A stretch of 64,000 bases of DNA from Allolobophora icterica (taxonomy: Eukaryota; Annelida; Clitellata; Crassiclitellata; Lumbricidae): contig OY744610.1 in NCBI GenBank assembly GCA_963556255.1, forward strand, positions 16,664,457 to 16,728,456, in the 5' to 3' direction. Position numbers and translations under genes: made by a program. Of this stretch, positions 1-13,266 are shown in pieces. The notes beneath the pieces are model-generated. The model saw only the letters and a list, made by a program, of their open reading frames with translations, ran no database searches and was not told where the DNA came from. The number at the start of each line of letters is the position of its first letter. Position 1 is the stretch's first letter.

Positions 1-1339
1 GAATATAGGACATACGGCTATGTAATTTTAACTCTAGCTCTGAATCTATTGTATGTGCATAATCAATTTTTACAGGACATACGGCTTATTATTAATTCTT
101 TAGAGGCGATAACTAAGATCAAAATATGGTATTTTTGGACATACGGCCTTGTAATTCTCAGGTCGCGACCTGCTGCATTGATATCTCATTGTTTGCATAT
201 AGAAAGCACCACTTCAGCTATGCACTGAGATAATCAAACAGAAGACTTTATCTTGGACTTAGGCTGATACTATCCGCAACTACAAAATTGCGTTCTTATC
301 AACTTCTTGATTATGAATAAACGAATATTGATTGATTAACTTCGATGAAAATATTAAAATACAGACCAAATGAAAAGGACACTGGAAACCGAACACCGAC
401 AATAAGCACAGGCCAGTATGAATAGGCTAAATCACCGTTAAAAGCACGTAAATGTTTAATGTTTATTAAGATTGTGTTAATGCTTGCAATAGACATTGTG
501 TTTTTAATCGTAAATATAGTTAGAGGTGCAACTAATAGGACGGATTTTATTAAACAGTTCTTATTAGAGAAGTGTCCATTGCAGCGTAGTCAAAAATTCA
601 AGGCAGAAATGAATGACAGAATGATGCTTATGTATTATTTAGGTTCATTGAATTTTCGGTGCGAGAGGCACCAGTTGCCCAACTTTTTGTACTGAGGTAC
701 CATACACCACTTTATATCAATCAACCTCTTCATTGTCAACCTTTGTGAACCAATACATAGCAGAAAAGAAAAGTACAACAAGAAAAATTAGTAACACGTA
801 CTGGAACATACTCAGCCAATAGGGCCCCAGAAGGGATAGCAATCCCACTGAAAGAGGGACTCCACTTGCTGAGCAGATAATTTTATGACGGAACGAAAAA
901 TGATAGGAAACACTTTAGTACGGATTACTTAACTGAAATTGCACAAATGGATAGTGAATAGAACAACAAAATCTTACAGTCAGGCCTCCAGCTAGTATTC
1001 TTTAATTCTTATTACGCGACAGTCATTCATTTTAGTCACTGTAGTCGATAGTAAACGGTAACACAAAGCAGTAACTGTAAGTTAGCCGTACACATTCATC
1101 AGACTGAGATTATCAGATTAAGATTATCACAGGTTTGTTCAAACTTCGAAATCATAACTCAACAAATATATAGGCCTATTTATGCCAAATCTGAGTTTAA
1201 AAAAGCAGACGCTACAATTGATTATTAACACACATAGCTTCAATTTCCTTGCAGTGACGTCATTTCTAAATACACTTTCCTGCCACCAGGGATGTCGATA
1301 TCGGGTAATTTAGGAATCGGACACCCAGTTAGTACCAGG

Positions 1340-1476
1340 AGTCAGTCGCTAAGGAGTTAGCGACTGACTTGATGAGTTAGCGACTGACTTAGCGACTCAG
1401 TCGACTAAGTCGCATGCTTATCGACTGACTAAGTCGCTTAGACTTGTCGACTGACTTAGCGACTTGCTATCGACTT
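1340..1476. repeat. Degenerate direct and inverted GACTGACTTAGCGA-type cluster
   Basis: About ten copies of the words AGTCGCTAA, TTAGCGACTGACTT and GTCGACTGACTTA follow one another in both orientations, so the stretch can pair with itself in many ways. A shorter group with the same words lies at about 2508-2545, beside the GGC tract. No coding or transposon signature goes with it. Confidence 0.7.
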
Positions 1477-2097
1477 CTCAGGTAATCAGGTATGTTTGTT
1501 GGACATACCTGATTGCCTTACAATATAATGCATTTTACTGCATACTGTACTGACCTTAACATCATTTCCGTGGGCTTTAGATTGACCCCATTGGGCTCTT
1601 TACGGGTCCAGTATGAAAATATGAGCTCCGCTTCATGTGGGCATGCTGACAGAGGACACTGTGAAAGTGAAAATTAATGTTAGTATGAATTCGTGAAATT
1701 GAGAGCTTGATAAATCGAATGAAGCGAGTATTTGTAGCAGTACCCGATCTTATTACGGCCAACCAGTAGGCCGACACTTCTGGTGCGTGGCTCTTTCAGG
1801 CAGTAGTAGAGAACGAGAATCATGCAATCCGGCACTTATTCCCAGCATAAGAATTGTAGAAAACAGACTGGGGGTGGGTTATACTTTGATCCATGTGCAG
1901 TTGAATATTTTATTCGTATTATGCAAACTGATGCCAGTGAAATTTGAAAGCAGCAGATTTCAACGCTACCAGTTTTGCAAGTCAGACTCGAATCAAAATC
2001 AATTCCTTTGTTGAGAAAATTCAAAAATGCAAACATGATACTGTGTAAATTTCTTCTCTTTGTCAGAGATTCAGAATCAAATAATCCTAAATCATAC

Positions 2098-2208
2098 CAG
2101 CAAAACTGAAGGGTTGGAAACGACCCCTGGGAAGTGCAATAAGACTTAACTGTTGTGTCCTAAGAAAGACTAGGGCTTGAGCCTCCAACCCCGACAATTC
2201 TCAGTCTG
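2098..2208 (-). mobile_element. Short hAT-like MITE, degenerate copy
   Basis: Reading this strand, the core CCTAAGAAAGACTAGGG and the terminal GACAATTCTCA...CTG match the MITEs at 51453-51581 and 53393-53537. The other end begins CAG but has lost most of the inverted repeat. No target duplication is evident, so it is an older copy. Confidence 0.6.
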
Positions 2209-2851
2209 CTCATTCCCCTCTTCGTAATCATCAACACCATCTTCGTAATAGAATGCATAAATTCACTTTGCCAAAAAAGACAACAACAACTATATCCCCG
2301 TATTCTGTATAAGAACTTTTACTAATGGAGCAAACTCTTTCTGTTATAGGCCTAATGTAGGCCTAGGGCCTACCAAGTTACGACATATCTGCTTGTTTTC
2401 ATCAACAAACGAATATTGTATTGTATCGTATTGTAACTGTTGCTCATGTCCTGCTGCTGATGTCTTTGTCAACAAGAAAACAACAAGAAAACATAAAGTG
2501 AACGAAGTCGCTAGCAGTCGATAGCTTAGCGACTGGTTTCGACTTGAGGCCTTAACGGCGGCGGCGGCGGCGGATGGCGGCGGTTCCGGGGACTACACCC
2601 AGTCGCCTATCTTATCGGGTTCTTGAGTTGCAGTGAGTTACAGTATTCTAGTGTATTGAATATCAAACTTGTAAAGCGCATCTACCCAGTGTCCACCAAA
2701 CAGGAAAAGGGTGCTTACTCCATTAACAGGCCAGTGCATGTCGTTCTCCCTTAATATAGCGCGTTGCAAGTAGGGCCTACCTTTTAAGGTCGTTTGAAAA
2801 TGTAGCTGAACATGCGATTCGTAGGATTATAATCAGAAGCTCGACTAGATG

Positions 2852-3318
2852 TGTGAACTGAGTTTTGTGTACAGTCTTGCAGTGCGAGATGTTAGCGTAT
2901 ATATTTAGTGCGTTTACTTTAGTTTCACGTGTATATGTATATATGATAGATGTATAACGTTTAGTCTTAGTGACACGCGCGGCCGGCCAATCTCGGCAGC
3001 GGCGCGCTATATGTATATTATTAGAGTTCGCCTAGGCGCACAGAAGACAGGTGTGTCAAGAGGCGCGAAGAATTATGCTGACTGGAGAAGTTTGAATTCG
3101 TATGTTCGCTGTAGTAGTGTGGCTGACTAGTTGAGTTGTAATCGAATTGAGTTCTGTCTGTTTGTTTCTTATTAAACTAGAAGATATTAAACTGTGTTGC
3201 TGATTAATTCAGGTTATACTTATACGTAGAATTAGCGTTCAAAAGGTGAACGTTAAATAGGCGTTAAGTACGAAGAGAACAAGGATTTAATCAGAAGGAT
3301 TGTCAACGGAAGGATTGG
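2852..3318 (+). repeat. 5' long terminal repeat
   Basis: Direct repeat of 8350-8816 with the same length and one mismatch. It begins TGTGAACTG. It contains GGCCAATCT followed by a TATA-like GCTATATGTATATTA, a plausible promoter, and later ATTAAA-type words that could serve polyadenylation. The left copy could extend to TTGACA at 3325, which would give a TG...CA terminus, but the right copy does not share those last bases. Confidence 0.93.
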
Positions 3319-3329
3319 GTTGACATATT

Positions 3330-3347
3330 TGGTGGCAGCGGTGGGAT
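3330..3347 (+). other. Primer binding site complementary to tRNA-Leu
   Basis: These 18 bases start TGGTGGCAGC just inside the 5' LTR. They are complementary to the 3' end of tRNA-Leu(AAG) as I know it from vertebrates, whose acceptor end reads ATCCCACCGCTGCCA plus CCA. This is the expected place and strand for minus-strand primer binding. Confidence 0.75.
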
Positions 3348-3350
3348 AAG

Positions 3351-3500
3351 AACTCACGGTGGATAAATACTCACGGTGGATATAAACTCACGGTGGATTA
3401 AAATTCACGTTATCACCTCCTTCGGCGGATAGAAGAATCTACGAAGGTGATTGAAGAATTTACAACGGTGTTAGAAGAATCTACGACGGTGTTAGAAGAA
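3351..3500 (+). repeat. Leader with short tandem repeats
   Basis: The untranslated leader has about four copies of an ACTCACGGTGGAT unit, then four copies of a GAAGAATCTACGACGGTGTTA-like unit. The function is unknown; packaging or spacing is possible. The gag ATG follows at 3686. Confidence 0.65.
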
Positions 3501-3685
3501 TCTACGCGTTGTGTGCTGTGTGACGAGTTTACGATATCAACGGCGGTGGAACACGAGAAACGGTATAAAAATTTCGTTGTTTTCCACGAACAAATATAAA
3601 AGAAATCCCGTTTGTTTATCGATTCACACAACAAGAAAAACCGTGACTTCTTTGAAAAGAGAAATCACCAAAGTAAACAAGTAAG

Positions 3686-6505
3686 ATGGAGAAACTAAGT
3701 GCTGAAAGACAAGCAGATATTAAGAAGATGTCTACGGAAAGGCTAAAACAGCGTTTGTTGAAAGCCGGTTTTAAAGAAGAACAATTAGAAGGTATGTCAC
3801 GTGGTGACATGATACAGGAACTCGCTGAAGTGTGGGTGAAAGAAGAAGTCGAAGAAGAAGGTGCCGTTGGCGGTGCCGTAGAAAAGGCTATTGAAAAACC
3901 TCCTGTGCCTATGTCTATGGAGATGTTGATGCAGTGGATGATGATGAAAGAAGATAGGGAGGAGAAACGGAGACAAGAAGAGAAAGAACTGAGACAAGAA
4001 GAGAAAGATAGAGAGGAGAAACGTAGACAGGAAGAGAAAGAAAGAGAAGATAAACGGAGACAAGAAGAGAAAGAGCTAAGACAGGAAGAATTACGTCTTC
4101 AGAGAGAGAAAGAAGAGAAAGAATTGCGCTTGCAAAGAGAGAAAGAAGAGAAAGCAGAACGTCTGCAGAGAGAGAAAGAAGAGAAAGCGGAACTTGCAAG
4201 GCAAGAAGAATTGCGCCTGCAGAGAGAGAGAGAAGATAAGGCAGAACAAGTGCGTAAGGCAGAACTGGAATTGCAAAAGCATCAGTTTGAGATTCAATTA
4301 GAACAGTTGAAACGAGATAGAGAAGATGCTGAAAGAAGAAGACTGGAGCAGATGATTGAATTTGAAAGAGCTAGAAAAAGTGATGAAGAGGTTCGTCAGC
4401 AACAGATTGAAGCAAAGAGAATGCGTGAAGAAGAAAAAGAAAAAGCGCGAACGTTAGAGTTAGAACGCGCCGAACAGATCAGACAAGAAGAACTCAAATT
4501 TCAGAAAGAAAGTTTGGAAAAGGCAGAGACAGAAAGACAAGAACGTCTGAAACTGGAGAAATCAAAATTGACATTGAAAGAAACGCAAATGAGAGAAGAA
4601 CGGGAAGCAGAAAGAAGGAAACAGCAAGAAAGTGAAACTTTGGTGTCAAAAATTAAGAAAATAGGTGATGCAATGAAGCATGTATTGCCTCATATGCCAA
4701 CTGATATGATGGAGGTGCCATTATATTTTGAAACAGTCGAGAACGCGTTTCGCAGTTTTGCTGTGGAAAAGCCGTTTTGGGTGAAATTATTACTACCATT
4801 GATGACGCCGAAAGCTCGAACCGTTCTGAATAGATTGTCATACGATGATCTAGACAATTATGATAGAGTCAAGCAGCACTTATTAAAAGAATTTAAATTG
4901 ACTTCGAGAGAATACAGAGCCAGATTTGTGGATGCTAAGAAGACAACAGAAGAGACTTATACGATGTTTACGGCAAGACTTAAGAACTTGCTAAACTATT
5001 ACGTGAGAAGTCGAAACGTGAACAGAGAGTATGATACGCTCTTTGATTTGCTGGTAGCGGATAAGCTAAAAGAATGTTTACCGCCAGGTCCACTACAGTT
5101 TGTATTGTCGAAGGAAGGAACTGACTGTCTCCAAGCTAGTGCAGTGGCAGACCTAGCAGACATTCATGTAAACAATCGAATTGGGTTTGCGTTCCCAAAT
5201 ATAAACAGTTATCCTTCTCAACGTTCCGTAAACCAAAGCCAGAGTGGAAAGTGGAAAAGTAATCCAGGAACAGGGAATCAGTTCATAGGTAAAGAAGTCA
5301 AGGCTAGTGTCCCTGTACCCAATGAGACCAGAGAAGTGACGTTTGGTCGTCAGGGATTTAACAAATCGTCAGCGCCGTTCGCCAAGAGGGAAGGCAACAC
5401 ATCGTTTACGCAGTATAAGAGAAATGAAGGAAATGAACAACGAGGCATGGTTGTGAAGCGTTGTCACAACTGTGGTTCAGACAAACATTTGGTTAAATTT
5501 TGTCCAGTTCCAGTGGCAGCAGCTAGTTCTAGCAGAAATCAAGAACACACAAGGGTGAATTTGATTCAAGTGGTTAGTGATACAGATAATCAAACCGCGA
5601 GTCAAGAAAACCAAGAGACTGAAGTAAAGTCAGTAATGAAATGTGGTATTCAAAAAGAAATTCTATTGGATGCTGAAATTCAGAGAGAAGTCATAGGAAA
5701 AGATGACAGTCGAATATTGAAGAAATCGTTCTTGCAATATGTCGAGGTCGAAATTCGTGGAGTAGACGGTAAAGAGCCAGTGAAAGTCAAAGCACTGAGC
5801 GACTCGGGTGCAGAGAATCCGGTGATTAGTGAAGAATTACTGGAAGGCATGAAGGTTGAACAAATTGGAAAAGTGAATTTGCAATGTGTAACAGGAGATG
5901 CCATTCCTGCGAAGTTAGTGAAAGTGGATGTTAGACTGTGTGGTAGTGACGTGGAAGAAGAGGGATTTCCGCGTAAAATCCAGTGTTCACTTACACCTTA
6001 TGTCACCTTGATGTGTGCTAGTATTGCAAAGATGGGCAGTACAGAAAGATTCTTGTTGCATCCAGAGATAATTGCCGAATTAAAAGCCGTACCACAGATG
6101 AAAGTTAAAACGATACAAGGAGATGTGAGTGTACGAGCAAATGTAATGACGAGAGCGCAGAGTCGGAAACAGGAAATGGTAGATGTTGATGAGAAGAGTG
6201 AAACTGAAAGTTCAAGTGATGAGGAAAACGAAAGTAATGAGCAACGAAGCTTATCGCGAGATGGTGTAACATCAGAGATGAATGAGCAAGAGATGGTTGC
6301 ATGCGAGAATGGCACATTAAATGAAACTGAAGAAGACAATGAATGTGATGTGGGGATAGGAGACTTGTATAGAGATGAAGAGGTGGACGAAGAACAAAAG
6401 GTGCAGATTGCCGATTCGAAGAAGTTCGAAGAGCAACAGAGAAATGATGAATCGTTGAAGCCGTGGTGGAAGTTACACAAGAGAAAGAATCTGAATTCTG
6501 TGTGA
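3686..6505 (+). CDS. Gag-protease polyprotein of the Gmr1-like element
   Basis: 939 codons. Residues of about 85-330 are an extreme charged coiled coil of E, K, R and Q with repeated REKEEKAE-like units. A gypsy-type capsid region follows at about 335-480 (FWVKLLLPLMTPKA, then LKEFKLTSREYRARF). A CX2CX4HX4C zinc knuckle begins at residue 593 (CHNCGSDKHLVKFC). A retropepsin-like protease has its DSG at about 706 in the context ALSDSGAENPVI. The tail is acidic and serine-rich. The frame ends shortly after WWKLH, where the integrase-coding region continues in the -1 frame over a 43-base overlap. This may be a programmed shift or a simple indel; I see no classic slippery heptamer. The ATG at 3686 follows a purine context and is the first in frame. 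Confidence 0.88.
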   Translation: MEKLSAERQADIKKMSTERLKQRLLKAGFKEEQLEGMSRGDMIQELAEVWVKEEVEEEGAVGGAVEKAIEKPPVPMSMEMLMQWMMMKEDREEKRRQEEKELRQEEKDREEKRRQEEKEREDKRRQEEKELRQEELRLQREKEEKELRLQREKEEKAERLQREKEEKAELARQEELRLQREREDKAEQVRKAELELQKHQFEIQLEQLKRDREDAERRRLEQMIEFERARKSDEEVRQQQIEAKRMREEEKEKARTLELERAEQIRQEELKFQKESLEKAETERQERLKLEKSKLTLKETQMREEREAERRKQQESETLVSKIKKIGDAMKHVLPHMPTDMMEVPLYFETVENAFRSFAVEKPFWVKLLLPLMTPKARTVLNRLSYDDLDNYDRVKQHLLKEFKLTSREYRARFVDAKKTTEETYTMFTARLKNLLNYYVRSRNVNREYDTLFDLLVADKLKECLPPGPLQFVLSKEGTDCLQASAVADLADIHVNNRIGFAFPNINSYPSQRSVNQSQSGKWKSNPGTGNQFIGKEVKASVPVPNETREVTFGRQGFNKSSAPFAKREGNTSFTQYKRNEGNEQRGMVVKRCHNCGSDKHLVKFCPVPVAAASSSRNQEHTRVNLIQVVSDTDNQTASQENQETEVKSVMKCGIQKEILLDAEIQREVIGKDDSRILKKSFLQYVEVEIRGVDGKEPVKVKALSDSGAENPVISEELLEGMKVEQIGKVNLQCVTGDAIPAKLVKVDVRLCGSDVEEEGFPRKIQCSLTPYVTLMCASIAKMGSTERFLLHPEIIAELKAVPQMKVKTIQGDVSVRANVMTRAQSRKQEMVDVDEKSETESSSDEENESNEQRSLSRDGVTSEMNEQEMVACENGTLNETEEDNECDVGIGDLYRDEEVDEEQKVQIADSKKFEEQQRNDESLKPWWKLHKRKNLNSV

Positions 6506-7068
6506 TCAACGGTTTATTGCATAAGAAATATCAGATATTAGACCAGACGATATATCAACTAGTGTTACCAAAAAAGAGACGAATTAAAGTGATGGAATTG
6601 GCGCATGAATCGGTATTTGGAGGACATCTAGGAGAAGAGAAAACAAGAGAACGAATAAAATTATCTTTTGTATGGCCAAAGATGAGAAGAGACATTGTGA
6701 AATTTTGTAAGTCTTGCGAGAAGTGTCAACTAAAGGCAAGGAGTCTGGTGATGGATAGAGTGCCTATCACTCCTGTCTCAAGATAAGAGGTCGCCTTCAA
6801 GAGAATGACAATGGACCTAATAGACAACCCGAGGAAATGGCACAAGATAATTCCTTTCCACGAAAAACATTTGAAAGAACTCAAAGAAAATACGGAGAAA
6901 GCATTATTGTTTGCAGAATCCTACTCTCGAGGAAAGCAATTACAATACACGAATCAGTATAACAAGAGAGCAAGGCACAAAGGAATTTGCAGCATATCGA
7001 ATTCCTTTGATTTATCGAGCAGAAGTGGAACGTCAGATCAAAGAAATGTTAAAAACAAACATTATTAA
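6463..7068 (+). pseudogene. Integrase remnant, catalytic core deleted
   Basis: In frame 1 the first 108 codons hold an H2C2 zinc-binding domain (H in LAHESVFGGH, then CKSCEKCQ), the N-terminal domain of retroviral-type integrases. A TAA stop at 6784-6786 follows PVSR. Beyond it the same frame reads NPRKWHKIIPF and then a helical stretch ending YTNQYNKRARHK, which is the part of integrase after the core. The DDE core itself is missing, so a deletion of several hundred bases is inferred between about 6815 and 6830. A second gap joins the C-terminal part to the RT frame. The position upstream of RT fixes the Gmr1-like order. Confidence 0.75.
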
Positions 7069-8233
7069 ACCATCATCGAGCAGAATGGCAAGCCCTTTGG
7101 TTATTGTTAAAAAGAAAGACGGATCTTTAAGACTTGCCTGTGACTACAGATACATTAACTCATTCACAGTGGATTGTAAATATCCGATGCCGATTGTCAG
7201 AGACGTTTTGAACAAAGTTGGAAAGTCTAATGTGATTTCCATTTTGGACTGTCGAAGTGCTTATTGGACTTGTCCTGTAAAACAATCTGATCAATGGAAG
7301 ACAGCTTTTGTAACACATAATGGACTGTATGAATTTACTCGTGTTCCTTTTGGAATGATAAATTCAGGCCGAACTTTTGTTAAGGCGATAAATTTAGTTT
7401 TACAGCCTATAAGTGACTTTGCAGAACCGTATGTTGATGACATTGCTGTGCATTCTGACAATTGGAAAATTCATTTACAGCAGTTAGATGCATTTTTGAT
7501 GCAAATGAGATTGCATAACGTTACTTTGAATTTGAAAAAATGCATATTTGGTAAGAGTGAGGTAAGGTTTATCGGTCATGTGGTTGGGTCTGGTAAGATA
7601 AAGATGAATCCAGACAGAATTGAAAGTTTGACTAATTTGAAGATCCCAGAAACTAAGAAGCAAGTTAAGCAACTGATTGGATTTTTTAATTATTACAGAC
7701 AGTTTATTAAGGACTTTGCACAGATTGCGAAACCTTTATCTGATTTAACTAGTAAACGTGTTTCTGATAAGATTGATTGGACTGTTGAACATCAGCAAGC
7801 ATTTGATTTACTTAAAGAGGCTGTGCGATCCAAAGTAGTGTTATATGTTTTTGAAGTGGGAAAACCATTCAATTTGTACTGCGATAGTAGTGACTTTGCA
7901 GTCGGTGCTGTTTTAACACAGATAGACGACAAGGGAATAGAACGCCCTGTGTCATTTATCAGTCAGAAATTAACTGATACCCAGAAGAGATGGGCTACTG
8001 TGGAAAAGGAAGCCTATGCTATTGTTTGGGCTCTAAACAAGTTAAAAGAAATTATAATTGGATCAAAAATTTTCATTTTTACTGATCACAATCCTCTTAC
8101 ATATTTGACTGAGTCAATGTCTAAGTCTGCTAAACTTGTGCGTTGGGCGTTAGCCTTACAAACTTTTGATGTTGAGGTGAAGTACAAGAAGGGCAGATTG
8201 AATGTTATTGCTGATTGTTTGTCAAGGTTATAA
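6911..8233 (+). CDS. Reverse transcriptase-RNase H of the Gmr1-like element
   Basis: 440 codons, of which homology begins at about residue 20 (YRIPLIYRAEVERQIKEML). The fingers are seen in SPLVIVKKKDGSLRLACDYR, the palm in LDCRSAYW, and the catalytic YVDD at about residue 174. The connection follows (FIGHVV, then QLIGFFNYYRQFI). RNase H shows its acidic residues in YCDSSDFAVGAVL, EKEAYAIVWAL and FTDHNPLTYL. The frame ends in DCLSRL with no integrase after it. The upstream part of this frame overlaps the integrase remnant in another frame, so the natural start in an intact element would be within a longer polyprotein. All key residues are present. Confidence 0.9.
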   Translation: MQNPTLEESNYNTRISITREQGTKEFAAYRIPLIYRAEVERQIKEMLKTNIIKPSSSRMASPLVIVKKKDGSLRLACDYRYINSFTVDCKYPMPIVRDVLNKVGKSNVISILDCRSAYWTCPVKQSDQWKTAFVTHNGLYEFTRVPFGMINSGRTFVKAINLVLQPISDFAEPYVDDIAVHSDNWKIHLQQLDAFLMQMRLHNVTLNLKKCIFGKSEVRFIGHVVGSGKIKMNPDRIESLTNLKIPETKKQVKQLIGFFNYYRQFIKDFAQIAKPLSDLTSKRVSDKIDWTVEHQQAFDLLKEAVRSKVVLYVFEVGKPFNLYCDSSDFAVGAVLTQIDDKGIERPVSFISQKLTDTQKRWATVEKEAYAIVWALNKLKEIIIGSKIFIFTDHNPLTYLTESMSKSAKLVRWALALQTFDVEVKYKKGRLNVIADCLSRL

Positions 8234-8330
8234 GTAATCGTAAGACTGTTCATTAATTAGTTAGATATATATATATGTTTCATGTATTTTGGTAATTTCG
8301 CAAATTTTGAAATTTAATTTGCTCAATTCC

Positions 8331-8346
8331 AGAAAAAGGAAGGAGG
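8331..8346 (+). other. Polypurine tract
   Basis: Sixteen purines (AGAAAAAGGAAGGAGG) end three bases before the 3' LTR, the usual plus-strand primer of LTR retroelements. Confidence 0.8.
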
Positions 8347-8349
8347 TAA

Positions 8350-8816
8350 TGTGAACTGAGTTTTGTGTACAGTCTTGCAGTGCGAGATGTTAGCGTATAT
8401 ATTTAGTGCGTTTACTTTAGTTTCACGTGTATATGTATATATGATAGATGTATAACGTATAGTCTTAGTGACACGCGCGGCCGGCCAATCTCGGCAGCGG
8501 CGCGCTATATGTATATTATTAGAGTTCGCCTAGGCGCACAGAAGACAGGTGTGTCAAGAGGCGCGAAGAATTATGCTGACTGGAGAAGTTTGAATTCGTA
8601 TGTTCGCTGTAGTAGTGTGGCTGACTAGTTGAGTTGTAATCGAATTGAGTTCTGTCTGTTTGTTTCTTATTAAACTAGAAGATATTAAACTGTGTTGCTG
8701 ATTAATTCAGGTTATACTTATACGTAGAATTAGCGTTCAAAAGGTGAACGTTAAATAGGCGTTAAGTACGAAGAGAACAAGGATTTAATCAGAAGGATTG
8801 TCAACGGAAGGATTGG
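8350..8816 (+). repeat. 3' long terminal repeat
   Basis: Same length and sequence as 2852-3318 except A at 8459 for T at 2961. It is followed by TTAACTGAAAG, which does not match the bases before the 5' LTR. Confidence 0.93.
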
Positions 8817-8884
8817 TTAACTGAAAGTACTTTGTCTTCTAAACACGATCGGTCGAGATATAACTGGTTTAGGTAATTGTTAGC

Positions 8885-9560
8885 ACTTGATATTTATTTA
8901 TTTATTTATTAAATTTGTAACGCGCGCATGGTCACACCGAAATGTGAATCTGAGGCGAGGATAGTCAGCCGCCAGGAGAAGATGCAGTTAGATATCCAAG
9001 ACTTGCTTTAAAGCCAAGGAGAAATAATGAGCTTTGAGCCGCTTTTTGAAGGAAGAAAGTGAATTTGAGCTACGAAGGGAGAGTGGCAGGCCATTCCATT
9101 CCTTGGGGGCAGAGACATGGAATGCACGCGAGCCCATAACTGTTCTGCACCGTGGCTCAGTTAAAGACCAGTACTTGATGATTTCAGGCAACGAGGAGGG
9201 ATGTAAGGAGTTAGTAGTGATTGAAGGTAGGGAGGTGAGCTGGTACTGAGGGCTTTATATGTCAAACAGGATAATTTAAATTTTATTTTCAAGTCAACAG
9301 GAAGCCAGTGTAGCTGATGGAGTAGGACTGAGGAGGAGCTCGCTCGTAGTGGAACACGCAGCATTACCGAGCTAAGGATTTTTGGATGCGTTGCAGCCTG
9401 TTGAGTTCATGGTCTGAAAGACCAACAAACATAGAATTAGCGAAATCAAGGTGAGAAGAGACAAAGGAACAGGCTATGGTTTGCGACATATTCTTGGTGA
9501 GAGCCGACCTGATGTGTCGTATTGCCCTGATATGATAGAAACAAGGTGATATGGGTGATG
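8885..9560 (-). mobile_element. LINE 3' fragment (CR1/L2-like reverse transcriptase end)
   Basis: On this strand the broken frames read, in order, a thumb region with SSHLDFANSMFVGLSDHELN, then LHQLHWLPVDLKIKFK, then GSRAFHVSAPKEWNGLPL, ending in FKKRLKAHYF. This is the familiar C terminus of CR1/L2-type LINE reverse transcriptases. Frames change between segments, so the copy is dead. A TAAA-type tail lies at about 8885-8915, the 3' end on this strand. Confidence 0.85.
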
Positions 9561-9803
9561 TGGGTGACAGCTAGAATTTAAAACGCTTCTACTTCTGATT
9601 ATTAATATATTCGTTTATTCAAGTAGAACTCATTGACAGAACGCAGTGAGTTACAGTGTTGGTGAGGATTGCGGTGATCATGACGGTGATGAAAATAGTG
9701 AGGATTGCGGGTGATCATGACGGTGATGAAAATGACTAAACGGTAATGGTGATGATGAAATTGATAACAATTACGATGATGATGATTAATTATTAATCAG
9801 GAT

Positions 9804-9805
<2 letters not shown>

Positions 9806-9852
<47 letters not shown>
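9806..9852. repeat. (AT)n microsatellite
   Basis: Uninterrupted AT dinucleotides directly before a TIR element. Together with the tract at 12021-12150 it flanks that element on both sides, suggesting insertion into a TA array. Confidence 0.95.
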
Positions 9853-13240
<3,388 letters not shown>

Positions 13241-13253
13241 ATATATATATATG

Positions 13254-13266
13254 TTTTAAATCATAG
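13254..13266 (+). other. Candidate 3' splice acceptor just before the Mab-21 ATG
   Basis: The sequence TTTTAAATCATAG sits directly before ATG. The two Mab-21 pseudogenes have stronger acceptors in the same place (TTCTTTTTTATTCAG before AATAATG; TTGTTTCATTACAG before TAATG). I infer a family intron ending at the start codon, with the whole ORF in the following exon. Here the pyrimidine tract is weak because the upstream DNA is transposon and AT repeat. Confidence 0.5.

Larger units (their letters stand above)
1..2851. other. Region without a recognised gene
   Basis: No open frame here resembles a known protein. The sequence is AT-rich and holds a motif starting GGACATACGGC three times within the first 150 bases, a cluster of GACT-type short repeats near 1.34-1.48 kb with a smaller echo near 2.5 kb, a short GGC-rich tract near 2.55-2.59 kb, and one degenerate MITE. 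A 78-codon frame at 459-695 has a hydrophobic start but no recognisable family. Confidence 0.5.
2852..8816 (+). mobile_element. Gmr1-like Ty3/gypsy LTR retrotransposon, defective in integrase
   Basis: Two direct 467-bp LTRs flank a leader with a tRNA-type primer binding site, a gag-protease frame, integrase remnants, a reverse transcriptase-RNase H frame and a polypurine tract. The integrase zinc finger lies upstream of the reverse transcriptase. That is the Ty1/copia-like order known for the Gmr1 group of gypsy elements, described from deuterostomes. The LTRs differ at one base (2961 against 8459), so insertion was recent. The integrase catalytic core is absent, so this copy could move only with help from another. 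No target duplication was found, and the right LTR end differs from the left just past the shared GGATTGG. Confidence 0.88.

Noticed and set aside
420..545. Possible repeat of 52080-52190
   Set aside because: Shared words are short and scattered; the similarity is too weak to call a repeat by eye.
3797..4297. Long minus-strand frames rich in L, F and S opposite gag
   Set aside because: They are the antisense of the E/K/R coiled-coil codons (GAA/AAG give TTC/CTT). Composition is fully explained by the sense gene.
8817..8830. Target duplication for the LTR element
   Set aside because: TTAACTG after the right LTR does not match CTAGATG before the left one; no 4-6 bp direct repeat could be found.
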